Below, in pieces: positions 38,298-46,723 of a stretch of DNA of 64,000 nucleotides. A model generated the notes under the pieces. That model worked only from the letters and a program-made list of their open reading frames with translations, did no database searches and was not told the origin of the DNA. This stretch comes from an uncultured Bacteroidales bacterium (GTDB lineage: Bacteria; Bacteroidota; Bacteroidia; Bacteroidales; Muribaculaceae), in assembly GCA_902774055.1 (NCBI GenBank), contig CACYGX010000012.1:27870-91869 (forward strand), given 5' to 3'. The position numbers and the translations under genes were made by a program. Within the stretch, counting starts at the first letter, position 1; every line of letters begins with the position of its first letter.

Positions 38298-38471
38298 CGA
38301 ATTAAATAAGATAAATTTGCATAATTCGCATTTAAAAGTAGGGTTTGGGCAACAAATGATGAAAAATGGGCTACTTTATACCATTATGTGGTAAAAAATG
38401 CCTATTTTTGCATTTTCACCTCATTTCCATTAAATTAGCCAACCAACAAACCAAATAAAGCCTGACCGACA

Positions 38472-41400
38472 ATGAAACACCTTATCAAACTCGCCTTCCT
38501 TCTGCTGGCCCTCCTCCTGCCAGCCACCGCCACCGCCCACGACTTCGAGGTGGACGGCATCTACTACAACATCCTCAACGACAACGAGGTCGAAGTCACT
38601 TATAAGGGAACATCTTATAATTCATATTCAAATGAATACTCCGGCTCGGTGGCCATCCCCCCATCGGTTACCTACAATGGCAAGACTTACTCCATTACGA
38701 CCATCGGCGGCGCAGCATTCGATAACTGCAGCGGTTTGACTAGCGTCACCATCCCCAACTCTGTCACTTCCGTCGGTTCTAGTGCGTTCTATGGCTGCAG
38801 CGGCTTGACTAGCGTCGACATCCCCAATTCCGTCAATACCATTGGTTCTTTTTCGTTTTATAACTGCAGTGGATTGACCAACATCGACATTCCCAACTCC
38901 GTTACCACCATCGGCGTCTCTGCGTTCTCTGGCTGCAGCAGTTTGACCAGCATTGAAATCCCCAATACAGTCACCACTATCGGCATTGGTGCGTTCTCTG
39001 GCTGCAGCGGCTTGACCAGCATAAATGTGGCAGGTGAAAACACAGTTTATGACTCTCGCAATAGTTGCAATGCCATTATTGAAACTACAATTAACAAGCT
39101 GATTACAGGCTGCAAGAATACAATTATTCCGAATTCCGTCACTTCCATCGGCGGCGCAGCATTCGATAACTGCAGCGGTTTGACTAGCGTCACCATCCCC
39201 AACTCTGTCACCTCCATCGGTGACCATGCGTTTTATGGCTGCAGCAGTTTGACCAGCATTGAAATCCCCAATACAGTCACCACTATCGGCGTCTATGCGT
39301 TCTATGGCTGCAGCAGTTTGACCAGCATTGAAATCCCCAATACAGTCACCACTATCGGCATTGGTGCGTTCTATGGCTGCAGCGGACTAACGAACGTCAC
39401 CATCCCCAACTCTGTCACGGCCATCGGCGAATCTGCGTTCCGTTATTGCACTGGCCTGATCAGCATCGACATCCCCAACTCTATCACCTCCATCGGTGGC
39501 CATGCGTTCTATGGCTGCAGCAGTTTGACCAGCATTAAAATCCCCAATACAGTCACTACTATCGGCATTGGTGCGTTCTATGGCTGCAGCGGCCTGACCA
39601 GCATAAATGTGGCAGGTGAAAATACAGTTTATGACTCTCGCAATAGTTGCAATGCCATTATTGAAACTTCAACTAACAAGCTGATTACAGGCTGCAAGAA
39701 TACAATTATTCCGAACTCCGTCATCTCCATCGGCAACTATGCGTTTTATGGCTGCAGCGGCCTGAGCAGCATCGACATCCCCAACTCTGTCACCTCCATC
39801 GGTGACCATGCGTTTTATGGCTGCAGCGGTATGACCAGCATCATCATCCCTAACTCCGTTACATCCATCGGCATTGGTGCGTTCTCTGGCTGCAGCGGCC
39901 TGACTAGCATAAATGTAGCAGGTGAAAACACAGTTTATGACTCTCGCAATAGTTGCAATGCCATTATTGAAACTACAACTAACAAGTTGATTACAGGATG
40001 CAAGAATACAATTATTCCGAACTCCGTCATCTCCATCGGCAGCTATGCGTTTTATGGCTGCAGCAGTTTGACCAACATTGAAATCCCCAACTCCGCCACC
40101 TCCATCGGCATCTATGCGTTCTCAGGCTGCAGCGGCCTATCCAGCATAAATATCCCCAACTCCGTCACGACCATCAGCGAAGGTGCTTTCGCATACTGTA
40201 TCACCCTTAATGAAGTTTACAGTTCCATTGAAGACTTATCAAGCATCTCTATGGAAGATGATGTCTTTTATCTTTATCGCGATCCAGCAAACTATAGTGA
40301 CCGCACGTTGTATGTTCCTAAAGGAACATCTGCTGATTATCAAGCTGATACAAGATGGAGTCAGTATTTTGGATCAATTTTTGAAATCGATAACTATTTG
40401 TCGGTGAATGATACTATTGCATTTCGTCATGAAGTGATTGTGGTTCCAGTTAAGATGTTTAATGAGGCGGATGTTATTTTTTCGTTCCAGACGGATATTT
40501 TCTTGCCGGAGGGGTTGGAATTGTTGCAGGAAGATGGGGAATATATCATCGACCCGTCGGAGCGCATGACGCGCACACACAGCATCATGAGCGATAACGT
40601 GTCCAACGGCTCGATACGCGTGCTGTGCTATTCGTCAAATTATAAGCCCTTCACGGGTAACAGCGGCGACGACCTGTTCTACCTTACCTTGAAGGTGGCC
40701 GACGATGCCGAGGGCGATTACACCATTCAGCTGAAGAATACGTTGCTGACCAATACCGACTTTGTGGATATGCCCGCTCCCGATGTGGCTGCGACCGTTA
40801 ACGTGAAGGCCTACATCCTGGGTGACGCCAACAACAGCAGACTGGTAACCGTGGGTGATGTGGTCGCCACGGCCCAATATGTGCTGGAACAGAATCCGCA
40901 GCCGTTTATCTTTGAGGCGGCTGACGTGAACTTTGACGGCACCATCACGGTGGCCGACGTGTCGCGCATCGCCTGGATGGTGCTCAACCCCGGAGCAAAG
41001 GCACCACGCCGCGCGCCCGCCGTGCTGAACAGCAGCGACCGCATGAGCGGCGAGGGCATCAGCCTGATGCCGGGCGAAACCCGCAGGGTGAGCATCGCGC
41101 TCGACAACGCGATGGACTACAGCGCCTTCCAGCTCGACCTGAGTCTGCCTGAGGGCTTGACTGCCAGCAATTTCGCCTTGACCGACCGCGCGGGCAGCCA
41201 CGCCTTTGACGTGAACACGCTGGGCGGCGGCAACATCCGCGCCCTGTGCTACTCGCCCGCGTTGACCGCCATCAGTGGCCACGAGGGCGCCCTGCTGACC
41301 TTCGACGTAACCGCGAACAGTGCCGTCACGGGCGCCATCACGGTAGATGGCATCGAACTGGTAACGACGACCTGCGAGAGCATAAGGCTGGACGGCTTCG

Positions 41401-41576
41401 CCATCGATGTGAACAGCACCAGCGGTGTCAACGAGCAGGTTGCAGGCAAGACCGTGGCCCGCGTGGATTACTACAACCTCGCCGGCCAGCAGATCGATTG
41501 TCCCGAGACGGGTGTTACCCTCGTTGTGACCACTTACACTGACGGCACCCGCGCCACGGCAAAGATCGTCCGCTGA
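38472..41576 (+). CDS. BspA-like leucine-rich repeat surface protein with dockerin and C-terminal sorting-type tail
   Basis: 1034 aa. Signal peptide (MKHLIKLAFLLLALLLPATATAHD). Residues about 75-585 hold 18 TpLRR (LRR_5) repeats of 23 aa, form IPNSVTSIGDHAFYGCSSLTSIE, broken three times by a 40-residue VAGENTVYDSRNSCNA...NKLITGCKNT block. Residues about 620-785 form a cohesin-like beta domain; about 788-845 is a dockerin-type pair (DANNSRLVTVGDVV, DVNFDGTITVADV); a second beta domain follows. The end, VDYYNLAGQQID...GVTLVVTTYTDGT, is the tail seen in several surface proteins here. BspA relatives adhere to host matrix or other bacteria. -7-like box TATTTTTG at 38403-38410. Confidence 0.88.
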   Translation: MKHLIKLAFLLLALLLPATATAHDFEVDGIYYNILNDNEVEVTYKGTSYNSYSNEYSGSVAIPPSVTYNGKTYSITTIGGAAFDNCSGLTSVTIPNSVTSVGSSAFYGCSGLTSVDIPNSVNTIGSFSFYNCSGLTNIDIPNSVTTIGVSAFSGCSSLTSIEIPNTVTTIGIGAFSGCSGLTSINVAGENTVYDSRNSCNAIIETTINKLITGCKNTIIPNSVTSIGGAAFDNCSGLTSVTIPNSVTSIGDHAFYGCSSLTSIEIPNTVTTIGVYAFYGCSSLTSIEIPNTVTTIGIGAFYGCSGLTNVTIPNSVTAIGESAFRYCTGLISIDIPNSITSIGGHAFYGCSSLTSIKIPNTVTTIGIGAFYGCSGLTSINVAGENTVYDSRNSCNAIIETSTNKLITGCKNTIIPNSVISIGNYAFYGCSGLSSIDIPNSVTSIGDHAFYGCSGMTSIIIPNSVTSIGIGAFSGCSGLTSINVAGENTVYDSRNSCNAIIETTTNKLITGCKNTIIPNSVISIGSYAFYGCSSLTNIEIPNSATSIGIYAFSGCSGLSSINIPNSVTTISEGAFAYCITLNEVYSSIEDLSSISMEDDVFYLYRDPANYSDRTLYVPKGTSADYQADTRWSQYFGSIFEIDNYLSVNDTIAFRHEVIVVPVKMFNEADVIFSFQTDIFLPEGLELLQEDGEYIIDPSERMTRTHSIMSDNVSNGSIRVLCYSSNYKPFTGNSGDDLFYLTLKVADDAEGDYTIQLKNTLLTNTDFVDMPAPDVAATVNVKAYILGDANNSRLVTVGDVVATAQYVLEQNPQPFIFEAADVNFDGTITVADVSRIAWMVLNPGAKAPRRAPAVLNSSDRMSGEGISLMPGETRRVSIALDNAMDYSAFQLDLSLPEGLTASNFALTDRAGSHAFDVNTLGGGNIRALCYSPALTAISGHEGALLTFDVTANSAVTGAITVDGIELVTTTCESIRLDGFAIDVNSTSGVNEQVAGKTVARVDYYNLAGQQIDCPETGVTLVVTTYTDGTRATAKIVR
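38701..40190. repeat. Intragenic LRR repeat array with near-identical DNA copies
   Basis: Most 69-bp units share high DNA identity, not just protein similarity. For example 38701-38767 is identical to 39145-39211 (offset 444 bp, 148 codons), and the 120-bp VAGENT block recurs at about 39021, 39603 and 39909 (offsets 582 and 306 bp, both multiples of three). Recent in-frame duplication or recombination is therefore likely. Confidence 0.8.
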
Positions 41577-41655
41577 CAAAAAACTCGAGTCCCCATGTGA
41601 GCGATAATAACAATCTAACCACATCTGCATGACTGGGGGCTCGCCTGTGGTTGTT

Positions 41656-41727
41656 GGGCCTCGCCTTGGCGTGGCCGTTCGGATAGCGTATGACTGTTCT
41701 TGATGCGGCCACGCCAAGGCGAGGCCC
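41656..41727. repeat. Perfect 22-bp inverted repeat upstream of tsaD
   Basis: Left arm 41656-41677 begins GGGCCTCGCCTTGGC; right arm 41706-41727 ends GCCAAGGCGAGGCCC; all 22 positions pair. The loop is 28 bp. GC content of the arms is far above the flanks, which makes an ordinary terminator less likely than a small palindromic (REP- or MITE-like) repeat. It lies in the 270-bp gap between the LRR protein stop and tsaD, which otherwise holds only the tsaD -7 box TACCTTTG at 41809-41816. Confidence 0.85.
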
Positions 41728-41846
41728 TACGTTCGCAGTGCAGCATTTATTAACGGCGGCTATGAGAATTATCAAGTGCGAGATGGGTGTTGGCTCATGA
41801 ATTATTCGTACCTTTGCGGCCAGTTTTTAAAAAGGAGAGATTAACC

Positions 41847-42863
41847 GTGAGTGTAACGATATTAGGTATAGAATCGTCGTGCGACGACACGTCGGCAGCG
41901 GTGTTGCGCGACACCGTGCTGCTGAGCAATGTCATTGCCAGTCAGCGGGTGCATGAGGCTTATGGCGGCGTGGTGCCCGAATTGGCCTCGCGTGCCCATC
42001 AGCAGAACATCGTGCCCGTTGTCAGTGAGGCTATCCGCCAGGCAGGCATCGACCGCAAGGACATTGACGCCATCGCCTTCACGCGCGGACCCGGCCTGCC
42101 CGGGTCGCTGCATGTGGGCACCTCGTTTGCCAAGGGGCTGGCGCTGGCGCTCGACATCCCGCTGGTGGATGTGAACCACCTGCATGGCCACGTGCTCTCG
42201 CACTTTGTCAAGGAGGACGCCGATGCCGAGGTGCCCGAGTTCCCCTACCTGTGCCTGCTCATCAGCGGTGGCAATTCCCAAATCATTAAGGTCAACTCAC
42301 CCCGTGACATGGAGGTGCTGGGCCAGACCATCGACGATGCCGCGGGCGAGGCCTTCGACAAGTGCGCCAAGGTCATGGGCTTGCCTTATCCCGGAGGCCC
42401 CGTCATCGACCGCTTGGCCGCCGAGGGCAACAACAAGGCCTTCAAGTTCGCCAAACCTCATGTCGATGGCTACAACTACAGCTTCAGTGGCCTAAAGACG
42501 TCTTTCCTCTACACCCTGCGTGATGCGCTCAAGGAGAATCCCAATTTCATCGAGGAGAATAAGGCCGACCTGGCCGCGTCGTTGCAGCGCACCATTATCG
42601 AGATCCTGATGGACAAGTTTGGCAAGGCCATTAAGGACACGGGCATCAAGACCATCGCCATCGGGGGCGGTGTGTCGGCCAATAGCGGCATGCGTGCCGC
42701 CGTCGAGGACTATGCCCGTCGCCACCGCCTCAAGGCCTTCATTCCCAAGCGCGTCTTCACGACCGATAACGCCGCGATGATCGCCATCGCCGGCCACTAC
42801 AAGTACCTGGCAGGCGACTTCTGCGACATCACCACGCCCCCCTTCCAGCGCGTCGTCATTTAG
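41847..42863 (+). CDS. tsaD: tRNA N6-threonylcarbamoyladenosine transferase subunit
   Basis: 338 aa from GTG 41847, with a rare good ribosome-binding site AAAGGAGAG at 41831-41839. The open frame begins earlier at 41787, before the -7 box at 41809-41816, so that start is excluded. TsaD transfers threonylcarbamoyl from TC-AMP to A37 of ANN-decoding tRNAs. Visible: ILGIESSCDDTSAAVL, metal ligands His111 and His115 in NHLHGH, SGGNSQI, and the terminal FTTDNAAMIA Asp. Length and motifs match E. coli TsaD. No tsaB or tsaE nearby. Confidence 0.95.
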   Translation: MSVTILGIESSCDDTSAAVLRDTVLLSNVIASQRVHEAYGGVVPELASRAHQQNIVPVVSEAIRQAGIDRKDIDAIAFTRGPGLPGSLHVGTSFAKGLALALDIPLVDVNHLHGHVLSHFVKEDADAEVPEFPYLCLLISGGNSQIIKVNSPRDMEVLGQTIDDAAGEAFDKCAKVMGLPYPGGPVIDRLAAEGNNKAFKFAKPHVDGYNYSFSGLKTSFLYTLRDALKENPNFIEENKADLAASLQRTIIEILMDKFGKAIKDTGIKTIAIGGGVSANSGMRAAVEDYARRHRLKAFIPKRVFTTDNAAMIAIAGHYKYLAGDFCDITTPPFQRVVI

Positions 42864-42886
42864 GAAACCTCAAGCGCTGTAAATGC

Positions 42887-43480
42887 CTACTTGCGGTATT
42901 TCCTGCCGTTTTGTATATAGATATGGCCTTCAATCATGTGTTGTGGTGCAACGCGGTGCCCTTGCAGGTCATAGATAGTGTTGTCGTGCAAGCCTGTGCG
43001 ATCCTCTACCTCTATCGTAACTGTCGAGACTTCATCATTCAGCGTTTCTACCTCGGCCTCGTATTGTTCTCCCTTGGCAAAGTAGCCATACATGCAAACC
43101 GCAGGGTAATATTTCATGCAGATTCTGATTATGTAGATTCCGTCATCCCATCCCGAAATGTCGATGCGCTCATCCCTCTCGGGAGTGAGCTGCTCAAATG
43201 AGTAGTTATTGATTACGGCGTAATCGTGCAGCTGGTCGGTTATGCCCACTTCCACATCATTGTAGGTGACTTCGGTACAGATAAGAATTGAGTCGCTTGA
43301 GACCCACACCTCAAGTGTGCCTTCATCTATTGAGAGTGTGTCACTGGTGGCATCTAACCTGGCCCATGCCTTTTTATTGGTTCGCACATGGCGGTACTTC
43401 TTGTTAGGGCGCTGTGTGGCTGCGGCCACAAGCACCGTGCCGATTAGGATAAGAATGATAAAACCTAAAATCTTCTTCAT
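42887..43480 (-). CDS. Secreted protein with truncated sorting-type tail
   Basis: 197 aa. A signal peptide (MKKILGFIILILIGTVLVAAATQ) precedes a beta-rich domain (about 55-140: TLEVWVSSDSILICTEVTYNDVEVGITD, ERIDISGWDDGIYIIRICM), which recalls the DUF3244-like periplasmic domain in which a 'GxYxI' strand precedes the end. The C-terminus, NTIYDLQGHRVAPQHMIEGHIYIQNGRKYRK, matches the short form of the Bacteroidales 'YDLQGRRV...GIYIxNGRK' tail. No other domain. It converges with tsaD (23 bp apart) and lies downstream of the TPR regulator on the same strand, 14 bp apart, so they may be co-transcribed. Confidence 0.7.
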   Translation of the reverse strand: MKKILGFIILILIGTVLVAAATQRPNKKYRHVRTNKKAWARLDATSDTLSIDEGTLEVWVSSDSILICTEVTYNDVEVGITDQLHDYAVINNYSFEQLTPERDERIDISGWDDGIYIIRICMKYYPAVCMYGYFAKGEQYEAEVETLNDEVSTVTIEVEDRTGLHDNTIYDLQGHRVAPQHMIEGHIYIQNGRKYRK

Positions 43481-43494
43481 TGTTCAATTGATAA

Positions 43495-45087
43495 TTAAAG
43501 GGTGCTGATGAATTCATGGAACAAGTCGGCAGTTCCTTTTCTTTTAAAGAGTTTGTAATAGAGCCTTGAACGCATCATGCTCAAGGCATTGGGCTCCATG
43601 CCCAGGAAGGCGCAGATCAGTTTGTTGGGAACTTTGGCTTTTTCAAGCATACAAAGCATAATCTCTTTGTCCTTGAGTTTGCCATTGAGTTGCCTCACCT
43701 TCTCGATGCAACCGTCATAAGTGGTATTGAGCGCGTCTTCAAGAGCATTATAGTCAGCCAACTTGGGCACAAATCGGGGATCGTGGAAATTGGCGTAAAG
43801 CGTTGATTCAGAAAATTCTCGCGCTCCTTGCACTCTGCTAGGTCGCGGTTGCTGCTGCGCTTCGCGCAGTTCTTGCATCAGTTTGTCTGCTTTCTCGCGC
43901 TGGAGTCGGTTGAGCAGGTTTTTATGCTTGATAGTAAAATAGCCAAACAGCATTATGCCAAGCAAGAAAAGTGACAGAGCGATAATAATCAGGTCTTGTC
44001 TGCGCAATTCGGCATCCTGACGGCGTTCATTGTCCAACTTTTTGTTGAGTGTGGCAATCAGATTGGCATTCTGTCCCTTTTCCACAGCCGTCAGCGAGTC
44101 ATCATGGGCAATGCTCCTACTCAGTAGTTCAAATGCTTCACGATATTGCTGACGTTCGGCCAGAATGTCGGCCGAGTTGAGCATCGCATCCCGCTGCACG
44201 TAGGGGTTGTCAGCGTCAAGTCCCTGGCGGAACAATATCGCAGCCGAGTCAAGATTTCCAATTGCCAGATAGTAGTTGGCATACTGATTGGTGAGGATGC
44301 AACTATCGGTTGTCTGAAGGCTCTGACAGGCATCGAGCGATGCTTTCATCCGGGGCAAATCATCCAGGTTAAGGTATGTGTCCGAAAGCTCCACTTGAAT
44401 GGTCTGGAACGCCTCTGCATTATCGCAGTCAAGTGCCCTCTGTGCTGCTTTCTTGAACATTGCGACACCTTGCTCATATTGCTCGAGTGCCACATGGCTG
44501 CGAGCCAGATTGCGGAGAGCGAATATTTGAACCACTGTATCGCCAGCCAGCTCTCCAAGTTGAATGGCCTTCCTGAAGTGGGGCTGGCTCTGACGGTACA
44601 AATCCTGATACATATTCACTTGCCCGATCTGATTGACAGCGCGTGCCCTGATAGAAAGGACGGCACTGTCGGTCGATAGCGTGTCGGTGGCCAGTGAATG
44701 GTTATAGGCGTTTAAGGCATCCCCCGTGAGTTGCATCTCGTCATAGACGCGCCCCAATTCAAACCAGGCAAGCGCCCTCTCTTGAGATGAGCCGTGCTTG
44801 TTGAAGTAACGAACCGCTTCTTGCATGGCCGAGTCGTTGTCGTGGAGGATATGACATTTCTCCTCAGCCCTGTTCCTGAGCAAATAGTACTGCATACGGT
44901 CTTCCCTGGGCCATGTTTCGGCTTCGGCGGCTATTTCGGCAAGCAGTAGCAATGCACTATCGGGGTGGTCGGTGATCAGACTGTCGGCCGTCAATAGTGC
45001 AAACGGTTGTGAGTGGTGGTTGCTGCCGCATGAAACAATTGTCAGCAAACAGCAACACGCGATCAAGAATTGTACGCATCGTTCCAT
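43495..45087 (-). CDS. Membrane-anchored TPR protein with C-terminal DNA-binding-type domain
   Basis: 530 aa. N-terminal lipoprotein-like or signal-anchor segment (FLIACCCLLTIVSCGSN), then about six TPR motifs (about 90-340: ALAWFELGRVYDEMQLTGDALNAYNHSL), one membrane helix at about 362-384 (LIIIALSLFLLGIMLFGYF), a coiled coil (LNRLQREKADKLMQELREAQQQ), and a C-terminal domain with LNGKLKDKEIMLCMLEKAKVPNKLICAFLGMEPNALSMMRSRLYYKL, which looks like a helix-turn-helix. Bacteroidales have many such TPR-TM-HTH regulators, proposed to sense envelope or polysaccharide signals. It is divergent from the CotH gene, a possible target. -7 box TAACTTTG on the minus strand at 45092-45099. Confidence 0.75.
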   Translation of the reverse strand: MERCVQFLIACCCLLTIVSCGSNHHSQPFALLTADSLITDHPDSALLLLAEIAAEAETWPREDRMQYYLLRNRAEEKCHILHDNDSAMQEAVRYFNKHGSSQERALAWFELGRVYDEMQLTGDALNAYNHSLATDTLSTDSAVLSIRARAVNQIGQVNMYQDLYRQSQPHFRKAIQLGELAGDTVVQIFALRNLARSHVALEQYEQGVAMFKKAAQRALDCDNAEAFQTIQVELSDTYLNLDDLPRMKASLDACQSLQTTDSCILTNQYANYYLAIGNLDSAAILFRQGLDADNPYVQRDAMLNSADILAERQQYREAFELLSRSIAHDDSLTAVEKGQNANLIATLNKKLDNERRQDAELRRQDLIIIALSLFLLGIMLFGYFTIKHKNLLNRLQREKADKLMQELREAQQQPRPSRVQGAREFSESTLYANFHDPRFVPKLADYNALEDALNTTYDGCIEKVRQLNGKLKDKEIMLCMLEKAKVPNKLICAFLGMEPNALSMMRSRLYYKLFKRKGTADLFHEFISTL

Positions 45088-45193
45088 GCTGCAAAGTTAG
45101 TGTTTTTCAGCAATATTGCTGTCGTAGCAGCGGTATTTCATGCGTCCTGTGAACATTTGTGAACACATTGTGAATAGTTATGATTCGGTGTGC

Positions 45194-45224
45194 TTGAGGT
45201 TCACTGGGGGCTCTTCTACTTTTG
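45194..45224 (+). promoter_or_regulatory. Promoter of the CotH gene
   Basis: TTG at 45194-45196, 20 bp, TACTTTTG at 45217-45224. The start codon follows at 45251. It is back to back with the TPR regulator's -7 box (45092-45099), leaving about 90 bp of shared control DNA. Confidence 0.6.
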
Positions 45225-45250
45225 CACTGCAATTTTAATTCTGACAAATC

Positions 45251-46723
45251 ATGAAAGGAAATCTACTTTTTAGAACATCAGTGACCCTGTGCTTGTGGCT
45301 AACGGTTTTGACAGTCGCTGGGCAATCGGGCACACTGCCAGTGATGTACATCGAGACCCGAAATCACCAGCCTGTCACTTCCAAGACAGTTTACGTCCCA
45401 GCAACCTACTACCTGGTTGACAATCTGAATCCAGACATGAATATAGGCAATAAAGATAGCCCAGAGCAGCTTGAGATACGCGGTCGTGGAAACTCCTCAT
45501 GGAGGGATGCCAAGAAACCCTATAAAATCAAGTTGGCGAATAAAACCTCGTTGCTAGGAATGAAGAAGAACAGGCATTGGGCATTACTTCATTTTCATCT
45601 ACCGACAGTGGCAGGAATGCAACTCGGCAACATCATGGGCATGGAATGGAATCCATCGACCAAACCTGTGGAAGTGGTGCTCAACGGCGACTACGTCGGC
45701 TTGTATCTGCTCACCGAGACCATCCGCATCGGCAAGAACCGTCTTAACATCTATGAGCAGCCCAACTGGAATGAGGATGGGAGCACAATACCATACGGTT
45801 GGCTTGTGGAGGTGGACAATTATTACGAGGCCAATCAGATTTATTTGCCTGAGAATGACCAATGGGGAATCAGAATCACATATCACTCTCCCGATTCGCT
45901 TTCCAGCGCACAAAAGAGTTGGTTGACCGATGAGTTCATGGCAATCAATACGGCCATCTATGATGGCGACAAAACCAGTGGTGCGTGGGAGCGGCTGATT
46001 GATGTGGACGCAATGGCGCGTTATTTCATCATTCAAGAAGTTCTTGACAACAGCGACGGGTTTCATGGCAGCTTTTACCTGCACAAGGATTGGGTGGATG
46101 ATGCCCGTTGGGTGGCAGGCCCATTGTGGGACTTGAATTGCAATCAACGAGAGAAAACCGATTATACCTTCCGCATGAAAGCTTCTTACGGATTCACACC
46201 ACACTGGATTGGGGAATTGATAAAGGATGGTGACTTTTGTGACGCTGTTAAAGACGCCTGGAATCAATTTTACCCTGTACAGGTGCAACCGTGGATGGAA
46301 TATATCGATGAAAATCTGCTGCATTGCGGCGATGCACTCTATCAAGACAATATCCGATGGAACCGCAGCAATACTGAAAGCATCAGTGATAGAGTGGAAC
46401 GAATAAAAAGCTCGTTAATTGCCAATATGGAATGGTTTGACAAGTATCTGCCACTTGCCGCAGGCCTTGATCATGTCACCGACCCGGGAGAGAAAATTGT
46501 TGTCAATGTGAAATACATCAACTTGGCGGGAATGAGCAGCGATAAGCCGTGGAATGGTGTCAACATCAAGCTGACAACCTATGGCGATGGTAGTGTTGAG
46601 GCTGTCAAGGTGTTTCCTACCAGTTCTTCAAGTTTCCATTGTGGCGCTGCCCCGTTAAAAACTGCAACTGCTGGGATATGGGTCGCTGGCAGAGCTACGG
46701 ATGGCGCGGATGCGTTGGGCTAG
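45251..46723 (+). CDS. Secreted CotH kinase family protein with extended C-terminal tail
   Basis: 490 aa. Signal peptide (about 1-25: GNLLFRTSVTLCLWLTVLTVAG), then a CotH domain: LEIRGRGNSSWRDAKKPYKIKLANKTSLLG, WALLHFHLP, VEVVLNGDYVGLYLLTETI and RLNIYEQPNW, followed by WLVEVDNYY. In Bacillus CotH phosphorylates spore-coat proteins; the bacterial extracellular group acts on surface proteins. The end matches the shared tail up to VKYINLAGM...VNIKLTTYGDGSVEAVKV, where related proteins stop two residues later. Here 33 further residues (FPTSSSSFHCG...) run on and overlap the convergent M48 gene by 69 bp. A lost stop codon is likely. Confidence 0.82.
   Translation: MKGNLLFRTSVTLCLWLTVLTVAGQSGTLPVMYIETRNHQPVTSKTVYVPATYYLVDNLNPDMNIGNKDSPEQLEIRGRGNSSWRDAKKPYKIKLANKTSLLGMKKNRHWALLHFHLPTVAGMQLGNIMGMEWNPSTKPVEVVLNGDYVGLYLLTETIRIGKNRLNIYEQPNWNEDGSTIPYGWLVEVDNYYEANQIYLPENDQWGIRITYHSPDSLSSAQKSWLTDEFMAINTAIYDGDKTSGAWERLIDVDAMARYFIIQEVLDNSDGFHGSFYLHKDWVDDARWVAGPLWDLNCNQREKTDYTFRMKASYGFTPHWIGELIKDGDFCDAVKDAWNQFYPVQVQPWMEYIDENLLHCGDALYQDNIRWNRSNTESISDRVERIKSSLIANMEWFDKYLPLAAGLDHVTDPGEKIVVNVKYINLAGMSSDKPWNGVNIKLTTYGDGSVEAVKVFPTSSSSFHCGAAPLKTATAGIWVAGRATDGADALG

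Noticed and set aside
38701-40190. Repeats in 38.7-40.2 kb as a CRISPR array
   Set aside because: Repeat and spacer are both coding and in frame, the units are 69 bp protein repeats, and there are no cas genes.
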